Assembly (NCBI GenBank): GCA_009885695.1 | Contig: VFKE01000071.1 | Span: 1-35,200, forward strand | Origin: Verrucomicrobiota bacterium | GTDB lineage: Bacteria; Verrucomicrobiota; Verrucomicrobiia; Verrucomicrobiales; Verrucomicrobiaceae | DNA length: 35,200 nucleotides | Direction: 5' to 3' | In this document: positions 8,460 to 17,551 of the stretch, one piece after another | Position numbering within the stretch: the stretch's first letter is position 1 | Layout: every line of letters begins with the position of its first letter | Notes under the pieces: model-generated | Database searches by the model: none | What the model was told of the DNA's origin: nothing | What the model saw: only the letters and a program-made list of their open reading frames with translations | Translations under genes and position numbers: made by a program

Positions 8460-9128
8460 ATGCCGGAAGCCGCGCTCAGCGTCAAAGATGTGCATCGCCG
8501 ATACCATCTCGGCGGTCATGAACTGCATGTGCTGCGCGGTGTGTCGCTGGATGTGCAGCCCAGCGAACGCATCTTCCTCTGCGGTGCATCGGGTTCCGGC
8601 AAGACGACCTTGCTCTATATATTAGGCGGGCTGGAGAAGCCGAGCGCGGGTGACGTGTTTATCGGCGGCAGTCCGATGTATGGCGGATCGTCGCGCCAGC
8701 GGGCGGGCATCCGCAACACGCAGCTTGGCTTTGTCTTTCAGAATTATCACCTGCTGCCGGAGCTGACCGCGCTGGAGAATGTGATGCTGCCGTCAATGAT
8801 CGGCGGCAAGATCGCACTGGAGCGCGCCGCCGAACTGCTGGGCCGCGTCGGTCTCGGCGACCGGGTGCAGCATCTGCCCACGGAACTCTCAGGGGGCGAG
8901 CAGCAGCGTGTGGCATTGGCGCGCGCGCTCATCAATGATCCCAGCATCATTCTGGCCGATGAACCGACGGGCAATCTGGATGCCGCGACGGGAAAACAGA
9001 TCATGGATCTCCTTTTTCAGGTGGTGGACGAGTCGAAGAAGACGCTGGTGGTGGTGACGCACGACACCAATCTGGCGAAGCGCGGCGACCGGATGATGCT
9101 GCTGACGCAGGGGTCGGTTGAGTCGTGA
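8460..9128 (+). CDS. LolD/MacB-type ABC transporter ATP-binding protein
   Basis: The 222-residue ATPase carries Walker A GASGSGKT (42-49), Q-loop Gln94, signature LSGGEQQR (143-150), Walker [12 protein letters not shown] (164-174) and switch His201. The LRGVSLDV opening and [19 protein letters not shown] stretch are typical of the LolD/FtsE/MacB subfamily, which powers lipoprotein release or extrusion through MacB-like permeases. The open frame extends far upstream without coding character; the ATG at 8460 matches the family N-terminus. Neither side encodes a permease: upstream is DUF2339 on the other strand and downstream a toxin-antitoxin pair. Its permease must be elsewhere or was lost. 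The subfamily call is firm; the substrate is inference. Confidence 0.9.
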   Translation: MPEAALSVKDVHRRYHLGGHELHVLRGVSLDVQPSERIFLCGASGSGKTTLLYILGGLEKPSAGDVFIGGSPMYGGSSRQRAGIRNTQLGFVFQNYHLLPELTALENVMLPSMIGGKIALERAAELLGRVGLGDRVQHLPTELSGGEQQRVALARALINDPSIILADEPTGNLDAATGKQIMDLLFQVVDESKKTLVVVTHDTNLAKRGDRMMLLTQGSVES

Positions 9129-9181
9129 GGTGGGTTGATTGGGTATTGCCATTGGAAAGATGTGTATTACCTTATGACTTC

Positions 9182-9436
9182 ATGAAGACGATCACGGTGA
9201 AATTACCTGATTTTTTGGACGCGACCCTTGCGGCCTCGGCTGCGGCAAGACGGTCGTCGAAATCCGCAGTTGTCCGAGACGCATTGATGCTTGCGCTTCC
9301 CGAAGCCCCGAAGCTGCCGCGCAGCGCGCGAAAACCGACGGTTCACGATCGTCTGGCGAAATACCAGGGAGCGGGCGCAACGGGCATTAGTGACCTGGCT
9401 TCCAACCCAAGGTATCTCGAGGGCTATGGCCGCTGA
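9182..9436 (+). CDS. Ribbon-helix-helix (CopG-type) antitoxin
   Basis: This 84-residue protein begins MKTITVKLPDFLDATL, the beta-strand and first helix of a ribbon-helix-helix DNA-binding domain, followed by the second helix around SSKSAVVRDALMLAL (to about residue 39). The C-terminal half is basic and Gly/Ser-containing and would cover the toxin. The ATG at 9182 is chosen because it places the ribbon strand at the N-terminus; an upstream GTG adds residues unrelated to the fold. It overlaps the PIN toxin gene by 11 bases and starts 53 bases after the ABC ATPase gene. RHH antitoxins usually repress their own promoter. Confidence 0.85.
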   Translation: MKTITVKLPDFLDATLAASAAARRSSKSAVVRDALMLALPEAPKLPRSARKPTVHDRLAKYQGAGATGISDLASNPRYLEGYGR

Positions 9437-9848
9437 CAGCGGCATCATTTTGGACACTGGGCCATTGGTGGCCTATCTCGCTGCGGACGAACAACATCAC
9501 GCCTGGGCCACGGAGCAATTCATGGAGCACGAGGGTCCGGTCATTACCTGTGATGCGGTGATCAGTGAGGCATGGTTCCTTTTACGACGTTCGCAACGAC
9601 ATCAGAAGCGTCTCCGCTTAATGCTTGCTGATGGTGTTTTCGATCTCGGGTTTCATCTTGAGGACGAGGCCGCTGCGATCGCGGGATTGATGGAGCGGTT
9701 CGATGACGTTCCCATGTCGCTGGCAGACGCCTGTCTGGTGCGGCTTTCGGAGAAGCATCCGAAACTGCCGCTCGTGACGCTTGATTCCGATTTTAAGATT
9801 TACCGTCGTCATGGAAGGCAGCTGATTCCTGTGATTTCGCCGCAGTGA
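9426..9848 (+). CDS. PIN-domain toxin (VapC-like)
   Basis: The 140-residue protein has all four acidic positions of a PIN-domain RNase: Asp10 in IILDTGPLVAYL, Glu48 in DAVISEAW, Asp101 in MSLADACLV and Asp122 in TLDSDF. This is the VapC-type arrangement, which cleaves RNA with Mg or Mn. The start at 9426 lies inside the end of the antitoxin gene, as expected for a coupled pair. It is followed 53 bases later by ilvE. The pair separates the ABC ATPase from the housekeeping cluster and is probably a later arrival. Apart from the PIN motifs there is no clue to the RNA target. Confidence 0.88.
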   Translation: MAADSGIILDTGPLVAYLAADEQHHAWATEQFMEHEGPVITCDAVISEAWFLLRRSQRHQKRLRLMLADGVFDLGFHLEDEAAAIAGLMERFDDVPMSLADACLVRLSEKHPKLPLVTLDSDFKIYRRHGRQLIPVISPQ

Positions 9849-9901
9849 TTACCACGACGGGCTTGCAATGCGCCGCTCCCCGCGCATTCTTGGCGATCCC
9901 A

Positions 9902-10792
9902 ATGGCAGCCACCCAAACTCTCATTTATCTCGACGGAAAACTCGTGCCGGAATCCGAGGCCAAGATCAGCGTCTTTGACCATGGTCTGCTTTATGGCGAC
10001 GGAGTCTTCGAGGGCATCCGCATTTACAACGGCCGTGTCTTCAAGCTCACGGAGCATCTGACGCGTCTCTATGAATCCGCGCGTTCGATCCTGCTGACGA
10101 TGCCGTTGATCATGCAAGAGATGGAACAGGCGACCTTGCAGACGGTTGCCGCGAACGGTCTGCGCGATGGTTACATTCGCCTGGTGGTGACGCGCGGGGT
10201 GGGATCGCTCGGTCTGAATCCTTATCAATGCCCGAAGGCGAGCGTCATCATCATCGCCGGAACCATCAAGCTGTATCCGGAGAAAGTTTATGGCGAGGGG
10301 CTCACTCTGATTACTTGCGCCACGCGCCGACCTTCGCCCGCAGCGCTGAGTCCGCAGGTGAAGTCGCTGAATTATCTCAACAACATCATGGCCAAGATCG
10401 AGGCAATTCAAGGCGGCGCTGAAGAGGGTGTGATGCTCAACGAGCAGGGCTACGTGGCCGAGTGCACGGGCGACAATCTATTCATCGTCAAGGGGGGGGA
10501 AGTCTTCACGCCGCCGATCTCTGCGGGTGCGCTCGATGGCATCACGCGCCGGGTGGCGATCGATTTGCTGAAGGAGATGGGGGTCGTGTGCCAGGAAGCC
10601 AGCCTGACGCGGCATGATATTTTTACCGCAGACGAGTGCTTTCTCACTGGAACTGCAGCCGAGGTCATTGCCGCCGTGGAGCTGGACCGGCGGAGTATCG
10701 GCGACGGGAAACCTGGCCTGCTGACTCAGAAGCTCGTGGAGAAATTCAAGGTGCTGGCCAACTCCACTGGCACCGCAGTGACGTATCCATGA
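9902..10792 (+). CDS. ilvE: Branched-chain-amino-acid aminotransferase
   Basis: This 296-residue class IV PLP aminotransferase catalyses the last step of leucine, isoleucine and valine synthesis. Visible features are FDHGLLYGDGVFEGIR (26-40), the PLP lysine in VKSLNYLNN (Lys154), EGVMLNEQGYVAECTGDNLF (175-194) with the conserved Glu, and FLTGTAAEV near the end, which binds phosphate. The ATG at 9902 gives the usual N-terminus; a GTG at 9845 would add 19 residues without family likeness. D-amino-acid aminotransferase and aminodeoxychorismate lyase are relatives, but the YLNN and EGIR motifs favour IlvE. Its stop is seven bases before mcsA, so it heads or belongs to the mcsA-mcsB-clpC transcript. 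Confidence 0.9.
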   Translation: MAATQTLIYLDGKLVPESEAKISVFDHGLLYGDGVFEGIRIYNGRVFKLTEHLTRLYESARSILLTMPLIMQEMEQATLQTVAANGLRDGYIRLVVTRGVGSLGLNPYQCPKASVIIIAGTIKLYPEKVYGEGLTLITCATRRPSPAALSPQVKSLNYLNNIMAKIEAIQGGAEEGVMLNEQGYVAECTGDNLFIVKGGEVFTPPISAGALDGITRRVAIDLLKEMGVVCQEASLTRHDIFTADECFLTGTAAEVIAAVELDRRSIGDGKPGLLTQKLVEKFKVLANSTGTAVTYP

Positions 10793-10799
10793 TAAGACG

Positions 10800-11336
10800 A
10801 TGAAATGCGACATGTGCGACAATGAAGCCAGCGTCTTCCTCACGCAGATCGTGGAAGGGAAGATGACGCAGGCGAATTTGTGCGACCAGTGTTCTAAGGA
10901 CAAGGGCGTCACCGATCCGACTGGTTTTCAGTTGGCGGATTTTCTCATTGGGGCCGCGGGGCAGGGGAAGTCAAAGCTGGAGACTGAGGAAGACGATGCC
11001 CTGGCATGCCCGGCCTGCGGGTTCACACGCGCGCATTTGAAAAAGATCGGCCGGCTCGGCTGCCCCGAGTGCTACCAGACTTTCGGGGGAGATCTGGACA
11101 ACATGCTTCGCGCCATGCACAAGGGCACTCGCCACATTGGCAAGGTTCCGGGAAAATTGCCGCCGCCCGTTACCAAGGCTCCAGCAACAACTGCGGCGGT
11201 CGTTCCGCCGAAAGTCAGCGCCAAGAAGAAACTCGCTGACTTGAAGAATGCCATCGAGCGCGCAGTTACCGAGGAGCGCTATGAGGATGCGGCGCGCCTG
11301 CGCGATGAAGTGCGGGAGATGGAGTCAAAAAAGTGA
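10800..11336 (+). CDS. mcsA: McsA-like zinc-finger/UVR-motif activator of McsB
   Basis: The 178-residue protein has four CxxC pairs (Cys3/6, 28/31, 70/73, 88/91), enough for two zinc-binding knuckles, and a C-terminal UVR motif (about 143-178) with ERYEDAARLRDEVREME. This is the McsA layout; in Bacillus McsA activates the arginine kinase McsB and modulates the CtsR repressor. An Ala/Pro-rich linker (119-140) separates the two halves. The gene lies seven bases after ilvE and 97 bases before mcsB. It also resembles the UvrB/UvrC-motif proteins in general, but the adjacent mcsB and clpC decide the call. Confidence 0.9.
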   Translation: MKCDMCDNEASVFLTQIVEGKMTQANLCDQCSKDKGVTDPTGFQLADFLIGAAGQGKSKLETEEDDALACPACGFTRAHLKKIGRLGCPECYQTFGGDLDNMLRAMHKGTRHIGKVPGKLPPPVTKAPATTAAVVPPKVSAKKKLADLKNAIERAVTEERYEDAARLRDEVREMESKK

Positions 11337-11433
11337 AGTTCCGGAGCGAATGGACGAGGCTGGCGTCTGTCGGAAGCAGCCTGATTGAACCTTTGCGGCA
11401 CTTGTGTTTTCCAATTCGTAAGTAAAATCATCC

Positions 11434-12555
11434 ATGCTTCTTACCACACTCCTGAAAAACCCCGCAGACTGGATGCAGGGTCGCGGCCCTCATTCGGACG
11501 TGGTCATGACCTCGCGCATCCGCCTCGCCCGGAATTTGCGAGGCTGGCCGTTTCCCGGCTGGGCTTCGGAACGCAAGCGCACTGAGCTGCTGGCCGATGT
11601 GCGGCCGGTCATTGCGGGCCTGCAGGTGATGAAGGACGGCTTTGACGAGCAATATTCGAATCTCACCAAGACTCGCAAGCAGGTGCTCGTCGAGCGGCAC
11701 CTCGTGAGCCGGGAACATGCGGCGCGGTCCACCGGCTGTGCGGTTGTGATCGACCGCCGCCAGAGCGTGGCCATCATGATCAATGAGGAAGACCACCTCC
11801 GCATGCAGGGCATCCGGGCCGGGCTCGACTTGCGCACGGCGCACGAGATGATCAACGCCGTGGACTCCGAGCTGGAGAAGCAGCTGCCTTATGCGTGGGA
11901 TCAGCGTCTGGGCTATCTCACTGCCTGTCCTACGAATGTCGGCACGGGCATGAGAGCCTCCGTCATGCTTCATCTTCCAGCCTTGGTGCTGACTGACCAG
12001 ATCAAGCAGGTGATGAATGCCGTGAACAAGATCGGCCTGGCCGTGCGCGGACTTTACGGCGAAGGCACCGAGGCGCTGGGCAATCTATTTCAAGTTTCCA
12101 ATCAGCACACGCTTGGCGAAACGGAAGCTGAGCTGATCAGCCGCATCGAAGGCGTGGCCCAGCACATCGTGCAGGCAGAGAACAACGCTCGTGAGAAACT
12201 CCGCCAGGAAAGCCCGGTGATGCTGAACGACCAGATTGGCCGCGCCTACGCCACGCTTCGCTTCGCGCACCTTCTCAATTCCAAAGAGGCGCTGAATTAT
12301 CTCTCCCTGCTCCGGCTCGGGGCCGATCTGGATCTGGTTTCCGGCTGCGACCGCGGTCTCATCGACATGCTGCTCCTCGAAATTCAGCCTGCGCATCTGC
12401 AACTTGCGGCGCGCAAGGATTTGTCACCCGAAGGGCGGGACAGCCGTCGTGCGGAAATAACCCGCGAAAGGTTGAAATCCGTTCCCGAGCCTCGTAACGT
12501 ATCTCCTATTGATCCCGCTGATGCGGGGCCTACCCCTGAATCCAATGATGAATAA
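11434..12555 (+). CDS. mcsB: Protein arginine kinase McsB
   Basis: This 373-residue member of the ATP:guanido phosphotransferase family phosphorylates protein arginines, marking them for ClpC-ClpP. Motifs in order are TSRIRLARN (26-34), NEEDHLRMQ (117-125), CPTNVGTGMRASVMLHLP (165-182), the GLYGEG loop at 206-211 and, near the C-terminus, RDSRRA at 335-340, which fits the RDxxRA phosphoarginine-binding motif of McsB. The last 30 residues are a Pro/Asp-rich extension. The stop overlaps the clpC start by a few bases, so translation is coupled. The presence of both active-site and RDxxRA motifs indicates a real degradation-tag kinase and not a metabolic guanidino kinase. Confidence 0.94.
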   Translation: MLLTTLLKNPADWMQGRGPHSDVVMTSRIRLARNLRGWPFPGWASERKRTELLADVRPVIAGLQVMKDGFDEQYSNLTKTRKQVLVERHLVSREHAARSTGCAVVIDRRQSVAIMINEEDHLRMQGIRAGLDLRTAHEMINAVDSELEKQLPYAWDQRLGYLTACPTNVGTGMRASVMLHLPALVLTDQIKQVMNAVNKIGLAVRGLYGEGTEALGNLFQVSNQHTLGETEAELISRIEGVAQHIVQAENNAREKLRQESPVMLNDQIGRAYATLRFAHLLNSKEALNYLSLLRLGADLDLVSGCDRGLIDMLLLEIQPAHLQLAARKDLSPEGRDSRRAEITRERLKSVPEPRNVSPIDPADAGPTPESNDE

Positions 12556-15070
12556 CTTTACCCCTCGCGCCCAGCAGGTGCTGGCGCTCGCCCGCAAGGA
12601 GGCAGACCGCTTCAATCACAACTACGTCGGGACCGAGCATTTGCTTCTCGGCCTCATCAAGCTCGGGCAAGGTGTGGCGGTCAATGTGCTGACAAAACTC
12701 GGCGTCGATCTCGACACCGTGCGCATGCAGGTGGAGCAGCAGGTCGGCTCCGGGCCAGACACCAAGATGGCGGGCAACATTCCCTACACCCCGAGGGTGA
12801 AAAAAGTCCTCGCGCTCGCCTCCAAGGAAGCCAAGGCGCTCAATCATTCCTACGTCGGCACCGAGCACTTGCTCCTCGGCTTGCTCCGCGAAGGCGAGGG
12901 CGTGGCCGCGCAGGTGCTGCGCAATCTGGAAGTGAATCTCGAAAAAGCCCGCACGGAAATTCTCAAGGAACTCGATCCAAACTTCGGCGGTGAAGAAGAT
13001 GAGGATGAAGGTGAAAGCGCTGGCGGCGGAGGCAGCGGCAGTGCGCAGAAAAAGGAATCCAAAACGCCAGCCCTGCGCGCGTTCGGTCGCGACCTCACCG
13101 AGCTGGCGCAGAAGAACGAACTTGATCCGGTGATCGGGCGTGCCAGCGAGATCGAGCGTGTCATCCAGATCCTTTGCCGCCGCACCAAGAACAATCCCGT
13201 GCTCATCGGCGAAGCCGGTGTCGGCAAGACCGCGATCATTGAAGGCCTGGCGCAGGAAATCGCCGCTGGCAATGTGCCGGAGCTGTTGCGCGACAAAAAA
13301 GTCATCGTGCTCGACCTGGCGCTCATGGTGGCCGGCACGAAATATCGCGGCCAGTTTGAAGAGCGCATCAAGGCCGTGATGGATGAAATCCGTCGCACCA
13401 AGAACGTCATCTTGTTCCTCGACGAGCTGCACACCATCGTTGGCGCCGGCAGCGCGGAAGGCGCAATGGATGCCAGCAACATCCTCAAGCCCGCCCTCTC
13501 GCGCGGCGAGCTGCAATGTTGCGGTGCCACCACGTTGAACGAATACCGCAAATACATCGAGAAGGACGCCGCGCTGGAGCGCCGTTTCCAGACCATTAAA
13601 GTGGAGGAGCCGAGCGTTGAGGACGCCATCAAGATTCTCAACGGTCTCAAGGGCAAATACGAAGCGCATCACAAGGCGCGTTACGAGGTCAAGGCCCTGG
13701 AGCAGGCGGTGCATCTCAGCAGCCGCTACCTGCCTTCGCGTTATCTGCCGGACAAGGCCATCGACATCATGGACGAGGCCGGTGCCAAGGCGCGCATCTC
13801 CTCGATGACGCGTCCGCCGGAGTTGAAAATCATCGAGGCGGAGATGGAGCAAATTCGCGCCGAGAAAGAAGTATCCATCAAGGATCAGGACTTCGAGAAG
13901 GCCGCCAGTCTGCGCGATCGCGAGAAAGACGCGAAAAAACGCCACGACGATGTCCTGGAAAAATGGCGGACCGGAAACACCGAGAAGATCGTGGACGTCA
14001 CGGAGGACGACATCATGTCCGTCGTCAGCAAGTGGACCGGCGTGCCGCTCCAGCGCATGGAGCAGGCTGAGGCCGAGAAATTGCTCAAGATGGAAGACGA
14101 GCTCAAGAAGCGCGTCATCGGCCAGGACGAAGCGGTCATCGCCATCAGCAAGGCCCTGCGGCGCAGTCGTGCAGACTTGAAGGATCCCAAGCGTCCCATC
14201 GGCTCTTTCATTTTCCTGGGCCCCACCGGTGTCGGTAAGACTTACCTCGCGAAGAACCTTGCGGAATTCATGTTCGGCTCCACCGAGGCGCTCATCCAGC
14301 TCGACATGTCCGAATACATGGAGAAGCACACCGCCAGCCGCCTCATCGGCGCGCCTCCCGGCTACGTTGGTTATGAAGAGGGCGGTCAGCTTTCTGAAGC
14401 GGTGCGTCGTCGCCCCTATTCTGTCGTGCTTTTCGACGAAGTGGAAAAAGCGCACCCGGATGTGATGCACCTGCTCCTGCAAATTCTGGAGGAAGGCAAG
14501 ATCACGGATAACTTCGGTCGCAAGATCGACTTCCGGAACACCATCGTCATCCTCACGTCGAACATCGGCGCGGAAAGCATCAAACGCCAGACCAGCCTCG
14601 GCTTCGGCGCCATGGGGCAGGACAGCGGCGACTACTCCAGCATGAAGGACAAGGTCTTGGAGTCCGCGAAGAAGAACTTCAAGCCGGAGTTCATCAATCG
14701 CCTCGATGATCTGATCGTCTTCCGCATGCTGGAGAAGCCCGAGCTCAGCCGTATCGTGGATCTGGAAATAGGCAAGGTGCTCGCGCGTCTCGTCAAGAAA
14801 CGCATCATCCTCACGCTTGAAGACAGCGCCCGCGAATTTCTCATCAAGGAGGGCTATGATCCGCAATATGGCGCGCGTCCCATGCGGCGCGCCGTGGAGA
14901 AGCACATTGAAGATCCGCTCGCAGAAAGTCTGTTGCGCGGTGACATCCATGAAGGCGACTCCGTCAAGGTCATCGCTGAGACGGATGCCAAGGCACTGAA
15001 GTTCATCGGTCTGGGGCCGACCGATACCGAGACCGTCGGCAGTACAGTGGGATCGGGCGAGGGTGTTTGA
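12548..15070 (+). CDS. clpC: ClpC AAA+ unfoldase
   Basis: The 840-residue protein is a complete ClpC. Two N-domain repeats (residues 1-140, each with [11 protein letters not shown]) receive adaptors and phosphoarginine; an acidic/Gly-rich linker spans 149-165. D1 has Walker A GEAGVGKT (221-228) and LFLDELHT; a middle domain carries the UVR-like stretch with [19 protein letters not shown]2 has Walker A GPTGVGKT (558-565), [11 protein letters not shown] and an arginine-finger region. The M-domain of ClpC length, shorter than in ClpB, supports the name. The start is 12548 or the adjacent ATG at 12545, both overlapping the mcsB stop. With McsA and McsB it forms the pArg-dependent unfolding machine; ClpP is not in the window, and no CtsR gene lies beside it. 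Confidence 0.95.
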   Translation: MNNFTPRAQQVLALARKEADRFNHNYVGTEHLLLGLIKLGQGVAVNVLTKLGVDLDTVRMQVEQQVGSGPDTKMAGNIPYTPRVKKVLALASKEAKALNHSYVGTEHLLLGLLREGEGVAAQVLRNLEVNLEKARTEILKELDPNFGGEEDEDEGESAGGGGSGSAQKKESKTPALRAFGRDLTELAQKNELDPVIGRASEIERVIQILCRRTKNNPVLIGEAGVGKTAIIEGLAQEIAAGNVPELLRDKKVIVLDLALMVAGTKYRGQFEERIKAVMDEIRRTKNVILFLDELHTIVGAGSAEGAMDASNILKPALSRGELQCCGATTLNEYRKYIEKDAALERRFQTIKVEEPSVEDAIKILNGLKGKYEAHHKARYEVKALEQAVHLSSRYLPSRYLPDKAIDIMDEAGAKARISSMTRPPELKIIEAEMEQIRAEKEVSIKDQDFEKAASLRDREKDAKKRHDDVLEKWRTGNTEKIVDVTEDDIMSVVSKWTGVPLQRMEQAEAEKLLKMEDELKKRVIGQDEAVIAISKALRRSRADLKDPKRPIGSFIFLGPTGVGKTYLAKNLAEFMFGSTEALIQLDMSEYMEKHTASRLIGAPPGYVGYEEGGQLSEAVRRRPYSVVLFDEVEKAHPDVMHLLLQILEEGKITDNFGRKIDFRNTIVILTSNIGAESIKRQTSLGFGAMGQDSGDYSSMKDKVLESAKKNFKPEFINRLDDLIVFRMLEKPELSRIVDLEIGKVLARLVKKRIILTLEDSAREFLIKEGYDPQYGARPMRRAVEKHIEDPLAESLLRGDIHEGDSVKVIAETDAKALKFIGLGPTDTETVGSTVGSGEGV

Positions 15071-15197
15071 GGGTCGCGCACAAAGTGAGTAACAGCTCCT
15101 GTCCGGCGGACGCATGAGGCGGGAGTTGCGCGAGCGTTTGAAAGAGAAACATTCCGCATATAGATCGCAAGCTGACCAGGCTTCGAACTTCGAGTCT

Positions 15198-15240
15198 ACC
15201 CGCATTCTTACGAATGCGCGGCTGCGTCGTTAATTAAACC
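15198..15240 (+). repeat. Single REP-like unit
   Basis: A hairpin CGCATTC-TTAC-GAATGCG followed by GCGGCTGCGTCG and TTAATTAAACC. It matches the right-hand unit of the double repeat at 15329, but the stem has A-T where that copy has G-C, a paired change that keeps the hairpin. Confidence 0.75.
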
Positions 15241-15256
15241 TAGAAAGGAAAGTCGA

Positions 15257-15522
15257 GAGCTGATAGCTGATAGTCCATGGCCTGAAAAACATGCGCTTGC
15301 GTGCGCACCTGGAGCATTATTAAAAAAGACGTAGCCGCATCTCGTAAGAGTGCGGGAAGAAGCTACGGCAGCCAGCGAAGTCTGACTATTTCCCGCGTTC
15401 TTACGAACGCGGCTACGAAATTATTTAAACCGCCCTGGCGCTCACCCGGAAGGTGACTGCTCAAGTCCCGTTCACTCAGCTTAGTATCAGGCTATTAGCA
15501 ATCCACTATCCGCTATCAGCTC
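15257..15522. repeat. Region bounded by 18-bp inverted repeats
   Basis: Bases 15257-15274 (GAGCTGATAGCTGATAGT) and 15505-15522 are inverted repeats with 16 of 18 positions complementary. They enclose the double REP unit. This could be a small non-autonomous element, or two copies of a common short repeat in opposite directions. Confidence 0.5.
15329..15434 (+). repeat. BIME-like double REP element, copy 1
   Basis: Two hairpin units in inverted orientation: CGTAGCCGCATCTCGTAAGAG... reading rightward and TTTCCCGCGTTCTTACGAAC... at the right, which are reverse complements of each other apart from a few positions. They are joined by a spacer of about 30 bases and end in ATTATTTAAACCGCC. Each unit forms its own stem with a TTAC or GTAA loop. 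Related copies occur at 28532 and 35104. Confidence 0.85.
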
Positions 15523-15550
15523 CGTTTTTAGAATTATAGTGAGTGGTAAT

Positions 15551-15566
15551 GCGGACTGAAGTCCGC
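15551..15566. repeat. Perfect hairpin after typA
   Basis: GCGGAC-TGAA-GTCCGC, six base pairs with a four-base loop, lies 14 bases beyond the typA stop on the minus strand. No T-run follows in either direction, so it may be a small REP-type hairpin or a weak 3'-end stabiliser rather than a classic terminator. Confidence 0.5.
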
Positions 15567-15579
15567 GCTCAGAATCTGA

Positions 15580-17421
15580 TTATGCAGCTTCCAGTTCGGC
15601 TTCGAGGCGCTTCTTCTCTCTCGCGCGCAGGCCGGAGTCCAGTGTGCGTTTGCGCAGGCGGATGCTCTTGGGCGTGGCCTCAACGAGTTCGTCGGGAGCG
15701 ATGTATTCAATGGCGCGCTCCAGGGTGAAACGGATCGGTGGCGTGAGTTGGATGCCCTTGTCAGCGCCGGCGCTGCGGAAGTTGGTGAGCTGTTTTGCGC
15801 GGCAGGGATTGACCGGAAGGTCGTCGGTGCGCGGGTTCTCGCCGATGATCATACCGTCGTACACATTTTCGCCGGGGCCGACAAAGAGCTTGCCGCGCAC
15901 CTGGATGGTGTCGAGGGCGTAGGAGGTGGCTTCTCCGGCCTCGGTGCTGACGAGGGTGCCGGTGCTGCGGGTGGTCATGGGGCCGGCGTGCGGGGCGTAT
16001 TCCTTGAACAGATGGCTGTGGATGCCGTGACCGCTGGTGAGATTCATCAAATCAAACTCAAAGCCGATGAGTCCGCGAGTGGGCACGTTGGCGATGATGG
16101 TGGCGCCATGCGTATTGGTTTTCATGTCGTCGATGCGGGCCTTGCGCTCGGCAAGGCTCTTCATGACGCCGCCCATGTATTCAGCGGGCACATCGACGTA
16201 GAGAGTTTCAAAGGGTTCGCAGAGCACGCCGTTCACCCGACGGGTGATAACCATGGGCCGTGAGATGACGACCTCGAAACCTTCGCGGCGCATCTGTTCG
16301 ACCAGCACGGCGATCTGCATGGCACCACGGGCGCTGACGTTGAAGATGCCGGACTTGTCGGTGTCGGCGATGGAGAGGCTGACGTTCATCTTGGCCTCGC
16401 GGTCGAGCCGGTCCTTGATCTTGCGTGAGGTGACGTGATCGCCTTCGCGGCCGCCGAGCGGACCGTCGTTGACGCCGAACTGCATGACGATGGTCGGTGG
16501 ATCGATGGCGACAAAGGGGAGTGCTTTGGCGTCGAGGGCGCCGCCCACGGTCTGGCCGATATCCACGTCTTCAAAGCCGCTGATGCCGACGATGTCGCCG
16601 GCGGTTCCGATTGCGCTGTCGCTGCTGCCGCCGAGACCGGTGTATTGGAAAACCTTGGTGACTTTGACTGGCTTGGCGGCTTCGCCTTCGGTCTTGCCGA
16701 GGAGGAACACGCGGTCGCCAAGTTTCACGGAGCCGCGGGTAACTTTGCCGATGGCGACGCGGCCGACGTAGTCGTCCCAGTCGATGTTGGAGACGAGCAT
16801 CTCGAAGCAGCCTTCGGGTTCGGCCACGGGCGCGGGAATATGGCTGACGATTTGCTGGAGCAGGAAGCTCATATCGTGATGTTCACCATCCACCTTGTCA
16901 CTGACCCAGCCAGCGCGTGCGCTGCCATAGATGAAGGGGGCATTGAACTGATCTTCAGTGGCTTCGAGTTCGAGAAAGAGTTCGAGTACGGCGTCATGCA
17001 CTCGTTGAGGTTCGACGTTGGGCCGGTCCATCTTATTGAGCAGAACGATGGGGCGCAGTCCCTGGGCGAGGGCTTTTTTCAAGACAAAACGGGTTTGCGC
17101 CTGGGGGCCATCATAGGCGTCGACCACGAGCATGACGCCGTCGACCATTTTCATGACGCGCTCCACCTCGCCGCCGAAGTCGGCGTGGCCGGGGGTGTCC
17201 ACGATGTTGATGATATGATTATTCCAGTGAACGGAAGTGTTCTTGGCCTTGATCGTGATGCCCTTTTCGCGTTCGAGATCCATGGAATCCATGGCGCGCT
17301 CGGCGATCTGCTGGTTCTCGCGGAAGTTGCCGCTGGCGCGCAGGAGCGTATCTACCAGGGTGGTTTTGCCATGGTCAACGTGGGCGATGATGGCGAGGTT
17401 GCGGATGTTTAGCGGGGACAT
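15580..17421 (-). CDS. typA: Ribosome-associated GTPase TypA/BipA
   Basis: The 613-residue translational GTPase has G1 AHVDHGKT (13-20), the REKGITI switch I (51-57), G3 DTPGHADF (75-82) and G4 NKMD (129-132). Beta-barrel, EF-G-like and BipA-specific C-terminal domains follow, including TRGLIGFE and the lysine/arginine-rich end. The length is standard. It binds the 70S ribosome and helps 50S assembly and growth under cold or other stress. The ATG at 17421 precedes a perfect N-terminus. It faces clpC convergently across a repeat-rich gap, and its start lies 130 bases downstream of the kinase gene end on the same strand, so it may be read from its own promoter. Confidence 0.96.
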   Translation of the reverse strand: MSPLNIRNLAIIAHVDHGKTTLVDTLLRASGNFRENQQIAERAMDSMDLEREKGITIKAKNTSVHWNNHIINIVDTPGHADFGGEVERVMKMVDGVMLVVDAYDGPQAQTRFVLKKALAQGLRPIVLLNKMDRPNVEPQRVHDAVLELFLELEATEDQFNAPFIYGSARAGWVSDKVDGEHHDMSFLLQQIVSHIPAPVAEPEGCFEMLVSNIDWDDYVGRVAIGKVTRGSVKLGDRVFLLGKTEGEAAKPVKVTKVFQYTGLGGSSDSAIGTAGDIVGISGFEDVDIGQTVGGALDAKALPFVAIDPPTIVMQFGVNDGPLGGREGDHVTSRKIKDRLDREAKMNVSLSIADTDKSGIFNVSARGAMQIAVLVEQMRREGFEVVISRPMVITRRVNGVLCEPFETLYVDVPAEYMGGVMKSLAERKARIDDMKTNTHGATIIANVPTRGLIGFEFDLMNLTSGHGIHSHLFKEYAPHAGPMTTRSTGTLVSTEAGEATSYALDTIQVRGKLFVGPGENVYDGMIIGENPRTDDLPVNPCRAKQLTNFRSAGADKGIQLTPPIRFTLERAIEYIAPDELVEATPKSIRLRKRTLDSGLRAREKKRLEAELEAA

Positions 17422-17504
17422 GATGGATCGGGTTACGGATGACTGGACGGCGCGGAGGGGCGGTCATGATACGGAGGAATTCACCATAAGCAAGTGAAGT
17501 GAGT

Positions 17505-17528
17505 GTCACAGCGGATTTGCCGTGTGAC
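17505..17528 (-). terminator. Hairpin between kinase and typA genes
   Basis: GTCACA and TGTGAC arms enclose CGG/CCG pairs with one bulged base, 24 bases after the kinase stop. No T-run follows, so it may be a terminator of the preceding operon or a 3' stabilising hairpin; the call is weak. Confidence 0.3.
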
Positions 17529-17551
17529 CCGTCATGCCATCTTCAGCGCAA

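Larger units (their letters stand above)
15071..15579. other. Repeat-rich non-coding region between clpC and typA
   Basis: This stretch lies between two convergent genes and has no convincing open frame. It holds a single REP-like unit, a pair of outward inverted repeats enclosing a double REP unit, and a short perfect hairpin before the typA stop. No intrinsic terminator with a T-run was recognised for clpC. Confidence 0.7.

Noticed and set aside
9845-9901. GTG start that would extend ilvE by 19 residues
   Set aside because: The extra residues have no family likeness, and the ATG at 9902 gives the normal IlvE N-terminus.
12530-15205. 891-residue open frame opposite clpC
   Set aside because: An antisense shadow of a complete ClpC gene with no recognisable domain.
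15071-15579. CRISPR array
   Set aside because: The repeats are palindromic pairs of unequal spacing in both directions, without regular spacers, and no cas gene is present.
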